Below, piece after piece: positions 58,301-64,000 of a DNA stretch of 64,000 nucleotides (its first letter is position 1; every line of letters begins with the position of its first letter). The translations under genes and the position numbers were made by a program. The stretch covers positions 58,574,825-58,638,824 of the forward strand of contig CM054061.1 in the NCBI GenBank assembly GCA_028641055.1, read 5' to 3'. Source of the DNA: Alopecurus myosuroides (lineage: Eukaryota > Streptophyta > Magnoliopsida > Poales > Poaceae). Under the pieces are notes generated by a model. The model saw only the letters and a list, made by a program, of their open reading frames with translations. It had not been told where the DNA came from and searched no databases.

Positions 58301-60431
58301 TATCATATAATTGATTCGCTGAATGCCAATGGAAATAATTTTGTCAAATTTGTACGCACGCCTACTTTTTAAAGTTAATATTTAGCGAGCAGGAGTCAAA
58401 ATTCCAGTCTAAAATGGTGTTCCTACTTTTGTTTCCAGAACACCATATCAACCCATTTACTTGGGATGGAAGGTGGGCGTGCAGCTTGATTTTTAATGTT
58501 AATCACAATGAACTCTTTATGTGAAACATAAAGGTACTAATACAGTAATACTATAATATATTCCCTCAAGGGAAATATTTGTCAGGCTGTGTACAAGCTT
58601 ACCTTTTTAGGTTAATATTCAGCTAATGTACGTGGTCAAATTTTCCAGTCTAAAAGGTCCAACTAGACTGAGAATACAAATGTCAAATGGACTTGTTTTC
58701 CTGCATACTTCTAATGACGCAACTATTTATTCTGTTCTGGGTCTTCTTAAATCCAAAAACTGTCACAACACAGTTGAAACACTCGTTTTTTATATTGCTA
58801 TGTGAAAAGTAGGCACTGGTCTTCTCAAACCCAAAAGCCGTAACAAACAAGTCACAAGTTACTAGCACGGTTCAAGTGATACATAGCTGTACTGCCACAC
58901 AATAAAGTGCTATCTTGCATATTAAACACCCCCGAAAATAGAAGGATATCACGGAATTAAATTCTGTAGCACTACAACAAAAGGTATCAAAATAAACCTT
59001 GCTTCCGTTCGCAGCTCTAGAATCCCCTGTGTCAGGTTCAATGACAGCTAACGCATAGGGTTCTGAGTTATCTGATGAACTCCGAGATAAGTCAAGGTCG
59101 ATGACTGGATTGCTAAGAACAGGAACAATAGCACGCTGCATGTCCTGTGTCCCATCAAGTGACTGGAAGGCAATCACTTGGATTTTCCCGACCTGTGACC
59201 AGATGAACATGCGATTCAGCAAGAGAAAATCATCCATTTGTGTCCCAAATAGTAAGTAGCCTTAGTATCTACTCCTTGCCTTGTGCGCATCTTCACTAAA
59301 ACATGAAAATATCAGGCCGACAAAGCCTGGCTCGAGCAACTGGAACAGAGCCTGGGTCCGCACATCTGAAGAAAAAAAAATAGCAAAGTTTAGTGCTACT
59401 GCAGATGGGCACCATCTCAGAAGAGAGATAAAGCATAAAAGCAGATGTACTAGCAAATTGTCTAGATCTCCATTGTCACCGTCGATTGGTCCAGAACCGG
59501 TAATGGACCCTTGTACTCAGGGCAATATAGGTTGGTGTTATCACTTATCACAGAAATTCTGGAGCAAAGCTACATGGCTAAATATGGAACACCCTATCCC
59601 AAACGGCCAGAAGCGCATCCATTTTCCAAAATGGCAAGTGTACAACAATGGGGATAGTAAGAAGGGTGACATATTTAATAATAGCATGGCTAGAGCAATA
59701 AACTGCTAGCAAATTCCCAAACAGCATAGACAAAACCTATGTATAATTGCACAGTTTTATGACAAGCCAACAATGGAATGCTGCACACCATAGGGTCATC
59801 AGAACAGAAGGCGCTTCAGCTTAGTGAAACACAGCCCTGGGCACACAATAGACTGTCGGAGCTGAGGAAATTGTGTCGCTTACCAACATGTGAAGGCAGG
59901 ACGGTGATATGCGGGTGAGAGTGGTACCAGCCGATCACCCGGGTAGTCCTCCCGATGGTGGCCGTCATTACGTGCGGGCAGAGTTAAGGAGACCAACAGG
60001 GAGGCGACAGCCCCCAGAACCCTACTCTCGATCCACACAGCACCAAATTGTCGAAAACTAATCAAGGGGAACCAAGACTAAAAAAGGATATCTCGGCCTG
60101 CGCCGACGCGGCGGCCAGCAGCTCGGGGTTGACCTCGACGCGGTCCTTCTTCCGCTCGCACCTCATCTGCGGCGACGCACCCCATATCAGCGCGGTGGAG
60201 CCGCCCCTGCTGGACTGCTGCAAGTAGAGGGGAGAAACAGCGCGATCTCAGGATGTGAAGCGAGACATTCGCGGAGGGGAGGGGTTTGAGCTGGGGTGAG
60301 TTTGGGGGTAAGGGAAGTACCTCGACGTCGCCGAGGAGGAGGCCCATGACCTCCTCGGTCTCGGTGGTGAGGGCGTGGGAGAGGCAGGTGAGCCACACCT
60401 CCTCGCCCATCCTGACCTCCTTAAGCGACAT
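55389..60431 (-). CDS. BRCC36: BRCC36-type Lys63-specific deubiquitinase (JAMM/MPN+), ten exons
   Basis: It cleaves Lys63-linked ubiquitin chains as the catalytic subunit of BRCA1-A-like complexes in DNA repair, in the nucleus. Exons on the minus strand: 60431-60321, 60217-60092, 59971-59884, 59365-59280, 59192-58998, 57105-56915, 56148-55990, 55898-55818, 55715-55661 and 55583-55389; 428 aa, all phases agree. The start MSLKEVRMGEEVWLTC leads into TETEEVMGLLLGDVE with the catalytic Glu. HSHPHITVLPSHVD (residues 96-109) is the full JAMM motif, so the enzyme is probably active. Its last Asp codon is split between exons 3 and 4. VRTQALFQLLEPGFVGLIFS and the late EYTRKEVPLHV and DGKMHPLTSMHHTST blocks match plant BRCC36, ending with a coiled-coil-like tail. 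Intron 2 is AT-AC, intron 4 GC-AG. Confidence 0.95.
57106..58997 (-). other. Intron 5 of BRCC36 (1.9 kb) with an internal tandem duplication
   Basis: Units 58190-58425 and 58430-58675 are diverged copies of about 240 bp, sharing TTTTGTTT(T/C)CAGAACACCAT, ATTTACTTGGGATG, GCTTGATTTTT(T/A)ATGTTAA and TTTTCCAGTCTAAAA-type blocks. A shorter pair, with CCAAAAACTGTCACAAC and CCAAAAGCCGTAACAAAC, lies at about 58740-58860. Nothing codes here. Confidence 0.65.
59193..59279 (-). other. GC-AG intron 4 of BRCC36
   Basis: Exon 4 must end after AAG to keep frame with the VGKIQVIAFQ exon, and the next bases are GCAAGG, a GC donor with an otherwise good consensus. The 87-bp intron ends ACAG. No in-frame GT donor lies near. 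Confidence 0.85.
59972..60091 (-). other. U12-type AT-AC intron 2 of BRCC36
   Basis: After the codons for SAQAE the minus strand reads ATATCCTTTT, the exact U12 donor consensus of AT-AC introns. TCCTTAAC, the U12 branch site, lies at 59990-59983, 12 bases before a terminal AC at 59973-59972. Splicing there joins GAG to GTAATGACGG in frame, giving AEVMTATIGRTTRVIGWYHSH. No GT-AG pair gives the conserved protein. Confidence 0.93.
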
Positions 60432-60849
60432 CTCCGCCGGCCGCCGCCGCCGATCGGCTGGGGTTTCGAAGCGGAGGACTCGGTGCCGGTGCGTTTGGTG
60501 GAGCCTTGCGCCCTTCTTTGTCCCCCTCTTGCTGTGGGGTCGGAGTGGGTTCAGTCGCTGACGGCTGCGCCGCTGGCCTGGGCTTGTGCTGTGTGTTTCG
60601 CTGGGAAGCGGGCCCCAGGACACGTTGGCCGGCACTGGAGGACTCCGGCGTGGGGTAGCGGCTCTTGTGCGGACGCGCCAGGCGGAATCTGCCGGGTGGA
60701 TCTGAGTGCGGGGGCGTGCGGCGTTGGATACTCGGATGTCACGGTAGGGTTTGGGCCGGGCCGTTTGAGGCTGGATTGAACTAGAAGCGGCAAGGATACA
60801 ACTGGGTTTAGTTGATTTTTTTCTCACAGGCTTCGTTTCTTATACTCCC
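60432..60849 (-). promoter_or_regulatory. Upstream region of BRCC36
   Basis: This is the GC-rich 5' flank, 418 bp, between the BRCC36 start codon and the PIF/Harbinger relic. Long open frames on both strands are composition effects. No clear TATA box is visible. Confidence 0.45.
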
Positions 60850-63012
60850 TCTGATCCCGTCGGGCACCCCATTGCCCTCCCCCCGAAAGTCCTTTGGGCG
60901 AGACTGACGAAAAAGGCGCACATTCGCTCTCCCCATTGGAGCTTCCCGTCCGGACGCGCCTCATTTGCCGTCCGGAGAACCCAGCCCAACTTCGTCGCCT
61001 AGCGGACGCATCGGGGCCTCCGGACGACTCGCCGAGACCGCCGGGACGCGCGCCCCCTCCCCTCCGGTCCACCTCCGCCATCCCGACGCCGCGCAGGAGC
61101 TCTCCGCCTCGCCTAGCAACCCCAACGACATCGAGAGTCCACCTAGCACCGAAGGTGCTCGACGTTTTGCCCGGTAGGCGCCGCCTTCGTCCATTTCTCA
61201 CGCCGCTCGCCGGCGACCGTTTTTTTAATCATTTCTCATTTCGATCCGATGGGCAGCAAAGATGAGGTGATGGTGTAACTACTCATGGAGGAAGAAGTTG
61301 ATGACCCATAAGTATATGAGATTGCAACAGTCTTCGAGGGAAATAAAACCCAAATTTATTGATTCGACACAAGGGGAGGCAAAGAATATTTATAAGTCTT
61401 AACAGATGAGATGTCAGTTTAGCTGCACCTGAAAGTAGACTTGCTCGCAACAGTTTATCAGTGGTAACGGTTTTATAGCAGTAGCAGTAGTAAAATAACA
61501 ACACGAGTAAAATAGTAACAACAGTAGCAATTGTGGGAAACGGCATGATTAAACTACTGTAGGCATAGGAATAGATGAACGGTCATTGCATGGATAAGAT
61601 AGTTCATATAATAGTTAAAACATGGGCATTGCAGATAGATAATAATAAAGCATCCAATTTATAGGCAAATCATAGGCATGTGTTCCAATTTAGTCGTACG
61701 TGCTCGCAATGAGAAACTTGCACAACATCTTTTCTCCTACCAGCCCGTTGCAGCGGGGCCTCAAGAAAAACTACTGGTAATTAAGGTGCTCCTTTTAATA
61801 AAGCACCAGAGCAAAGCATTAACACGCTGTGAACACATGTGATCCTCACATCAAAGCCATCCCCTCCGGTTGTCCCAATTTCTGTAACTTCGGGGCCTCG
61901 GGTTCCGAACAATAATGTGTGTAAACAACTTGCAGATTCGATCAAGAAACATAATTATACTCATGAAACAATAACATGTTCAGATCTTAGATCATGGCGC
62001 TCAGGCCCTAGTGACAAACATTATGCATAACAAGTTGCAACAACGATATAAAACACTAACAACAGATACTAGGCACTATGCCCTAACAATCTGGCATTAT
62101 TACATGATCGATCTCATCCAATCCCTTCCATCCCTCTCAGCCTACAGCGGGGATTACTCACACATGGATGGGGGAATCATGGATGGTTGATGGAGAAGTG
62201 GTGGCGATGATCTCCTCTGAATCCCCGTCCCGGCAGGGCGCCAAAACAAAAAAAATTGATCCCCGAATTGAGTTTCGAGGTGACGGCGACGCTCTGTTGT
62301 GTTCCTCTAGAATATGATGAACCCCTCTCGGTTTTTAGGTTAAGGGGATTAAGTACTCGAAAGGGGAGCCCGAGGGGGTGCCTGGGCCAGCCACACCACC
62401 AGGCGTCGCGACCTAGGAGGGCGCGCCAGCCCATGGTGTGGGCCCCTCCTTGCCCCCCTCCAGCTCTTCTTCTGGCTCCAGGGGTTTTCAGGTGAAATAA
62501 GGACTTTGGGATCTTTTTCAGGCAATTTCCTGAAAGTTGATTCTCTGCACAAAACGAGACCAAGGTAATTCTGCTGAAAACAGCGTTAGTCCGTGTTAGT
62601 TGTATCCAAAACTCACAAGTTTAGAGGCAAACAACGGGAAAAGTGTTCGGAAAAAGAGATACGTTTTGGACGTATCAGAAGCCGAGATAGATGTCGAGGA
62701 AGATGAGAACTTGGCCATGCTTGCTTGCCTTGCAAAGCTTCAAGCCCACGAGGAAGACAATGTCGAACCAAAGTGAGGATGCTCAAAGTCTAGGAGGAGG
62801 AAGACGAAGTCAGGGATGCGGATGGAGGGGTAATCAATGCTCTTCATGGACTACTTTGACGATGTGCCAAGATTCGAAGCAAAGGATTTTCGTCGAAGAT
62901 TTCGGATGAGCAGAAGATTGTTCCTCACCTTGATGCAAGATGTGCACGAGCATGACCCCTGGTTCAAGATGAAGAAAGATGTCGTGGGAATGTTTGGGTT
63001 CTCATCACTCCA
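60850..63012 (+). mobile_element. Second PIF/Harbinger relic, split by a solo LTR
   Basis: The plus strand from about 60850 to 61298 matches the GC-rich 5' part of the element at 17837-19910 read on its minus strand, for example CCTTCCCGTCC(A/G)GACGC and CTAGCACCGAAGGTGCTCGA-type blocks. After the LTR it continues (62678-63012) with GAGGAAGATGAGAACTTG and the transposase N-terminus RFEAKDFRRRFRMSRRLF and HDPWFKMKKD. The C-terminal half and both terminal repeats are gone, so the limits are approximate. It begins about 420 bp upstream of BRCC36 and points the other way from the first copy. Confidence 0.8.
61299..62677 (-). mobile_element. Solo LTR (1379 bp) of the same gypsy family as the LTR at 6645
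   Basis: On the minus strand it starts TGATACGTCCAAAACGTATC at 62677 and ends GGGTCATCA at 61299. GAAGT and GAAGC lie outside the ends (61294-61298 and 62678-62682), a 5-bp target duplication with one later change. The undisturbed first PIF/Harbinger copy reads GAAGC here, confirming the site. Internal blocks match the LTR at 6645-7410. No internal region or second LTR is present. Confidence 0.92.
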
Positions 63013-63084
63013 GAAGTACAATTCAGAATTTGAACCAGATTGTGTCAAGGACAAGCAAAACATTATTGATATCATCTGATGTCG

Positions 63085-63200
63085 TTTAAAAATCGCTCAG
63101 AGTCGTCAGAAAAGCTATGCTGACCAGAAACATGGGAACCTAAAGTGTGAGATATGATATATCTTAGAGTTAGTCCAATGAAGAGGCTTAAGAGGTTTGG
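63085..63200 (+). pseudogene. Ty3/gypsy integrase C-terminal relic
   Basis: The plus strand translates to SRQKSYADQKHGNLK and, after a frame change, LRVSPMKRLKRFGV. These are the conserved end of gypsy integrases. A stop and a frameshift separate the two parts. It is cut by the LTR starting at 63201. Confidence 0.65.
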
Positions 63201-63771
63201 TGTCGGATATATGCCAATTAGAGGTATATCCGGCAGAGGCCAAAGGCCGGATTACCATCGTGGCACGCAGGCAATTGGACAGAATCCATTGGGCGGTCCA
63301 GTAAGCTGACGCAGAGGAAGCCGGATTCTAGAAGAATCCGGATCACGGCCCAATACGTGGTCCGACGTGGAGAAGAAGCCAAATGTATTACTTTCCAATA
63401 ATAGGAATACTTTTTGTAGTCTTCTAGGTTTCCTCTTGTAATCCCTAGTCCGACTAGCTATATAAAACCGGACGGGAGTTGTCGAAAGACAGAAGAGAAC
63501 ATCGTAGACAAGTTCTAATAGCTATAAGCCAACTCGCCGGGAAGTTCATCCTCGCCGAGTTAGCGAAACCCTACTCACATTTTACTTTATATACTTCAGA
63601 CTTCAGCCCTGATTTAGTGAGATTGTAGGAGTAGGAACGCCGCCTTAGTTGCGACATACCAAACCTAGGTAAATCGTGTCCTCGTTTCCACTCTCCGATG
63701 TTTCCACCCACAGCTCTATCAGCAGTCTTTATGGCACCCCCTGCCATAAGTTTAATTAAGAACACTCGACA
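63201..63771 (+). mobile_element. 5' LTR (571 bp) of an element running off the window
   Basis: It starts TGTCGGATATATGCC and ends ACTCGACA, giving TGTCG/CGACA inverted termini. A TATATAAAA box is at 63459. The primer site follows after two bases. The target duplication cannot be checked because the 3' LTR is outside the window; the left flank is TTTGG. Confidence 0.82.
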
Positions 63772-63773
63772 GT

Positions 63774-63791
63774 TGGTGCCCACCGTGGGGC
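63774..63791 (+). other. Primer binding site, tRNA-Lys type
   Basis: TGGTGCCCACCGTGGGGC matches the complement of the 3' end of plant tRNA-Lys with one change (T for C at position 4). It fixes the LTR end and the plus orientation. Confidence 0.82.
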
Positions 63792-64000
63792 AGGGGCGTC
63801 GGGAGTCACGTTTCGAGCGGGAATACTCGGTGGAATCGACAACACGATTACTGTCGGAATCCTAGAATTCGACGGCAACGTCGTACGCTTCATCTATAAT
63901 GGATCCTTTATGCCGGCATGGAATCACCTGGTAAGTGTTTGTGTCCTTCTTATTGGATCTGCTAATGTTTTATAGGTTTAACGACGGAAGAAATGGGTTT
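63792..64000 (+). mobile_element. Internal leader of the LTR element at the right edge
   Basis: This is the untranslated leader after the primer site. No gag start is reached before the window ends. Confidence 0.6.

Noticed and set aside
60078..60827. A continuous 249-codon minus frame across BRCC36 exons 1-2
   Set aside because: It reads through intron 1 in a frame that matches the protein only in exon 1; the spliced model explains the conserved protein fully.

Overview
The window is nuclear DNA from a grass, most likely a Triticeae cereal (wheat, barley or Aegilops type). Three things point there: long AT-rich tracts packed with nested transposons, LTRs that begin TGATACGT and carry tRNA-Asp primer sites, and Stowaway MITEs beside a few intron-containing plant genes. 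There is no bacterial operon, CRISPR array or rRNA. Genes occupy a small share of the 64 kb.

Three host genes are well supported, all on the minus strand. (1) 23123-25968 is a nine-exon secreted polygalacturonase (GH28), 413 aa, with all four family motifs. (2) 53521-53937 is an intronless small protein of the 'MAPK kinase substrate' type (At1g80180-like). (3) 55389-60431 is a ten-exon BRCC36-type JAMM deubiquitinase, 428 aa. Its second intron has every mark of a U12-type AT-AC intron and its fourth a GC-AG intron. A short piece like proteasome subunit RPN12 (32664-32882) looks like a gene relic.

Layout: 1-12308 holds two non-autonomous Ty3/gypsy elements lying tail to tail (plus element ending in a cut 3' LTR at about 7410; minus element from its 5' LTR at 10669-12308), with a TTA-flanked DNA transposon inside the first. 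13.7-17.8 kb holds relics. 17837-19910 is a PIF/Harbinger element with complete ends and a broken transposase. 20781-22532 is a non-LTR retrotransposed insert with a 9-bp target duplication. The polygalacturonase follows, with a Mutator-type MITE in its largest intron and a hAT MITE upstream. 26.6-34.5 kb is AT-rich with Stowaway MITEs, tRNA-derived SINE-like heads and Helitron-like ends. 34500-43645 is a nearly full-length L1-type LINE, with two overlapping ORFs, a 14-16-bp target duplication and a solo LTR (38377-40803) inside ORF2. 47096-52930 is a solo LTR that itself contains a second solo LTR of the same kind. After the two plant genes, 60.85-63.0 kb is a second PIF/Harbinger relic split by a solo LTR of the same family as the LTR at 6645. 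The window ends inside a new LTR element (LTR 63201-63771, tRNA-Lys-type primer site).

I found no unknown biochemical system. The most notable content is the double non-canonical splicing of BRCC36 and a set of nested insertions whose order can be read from intact target-site duplications.
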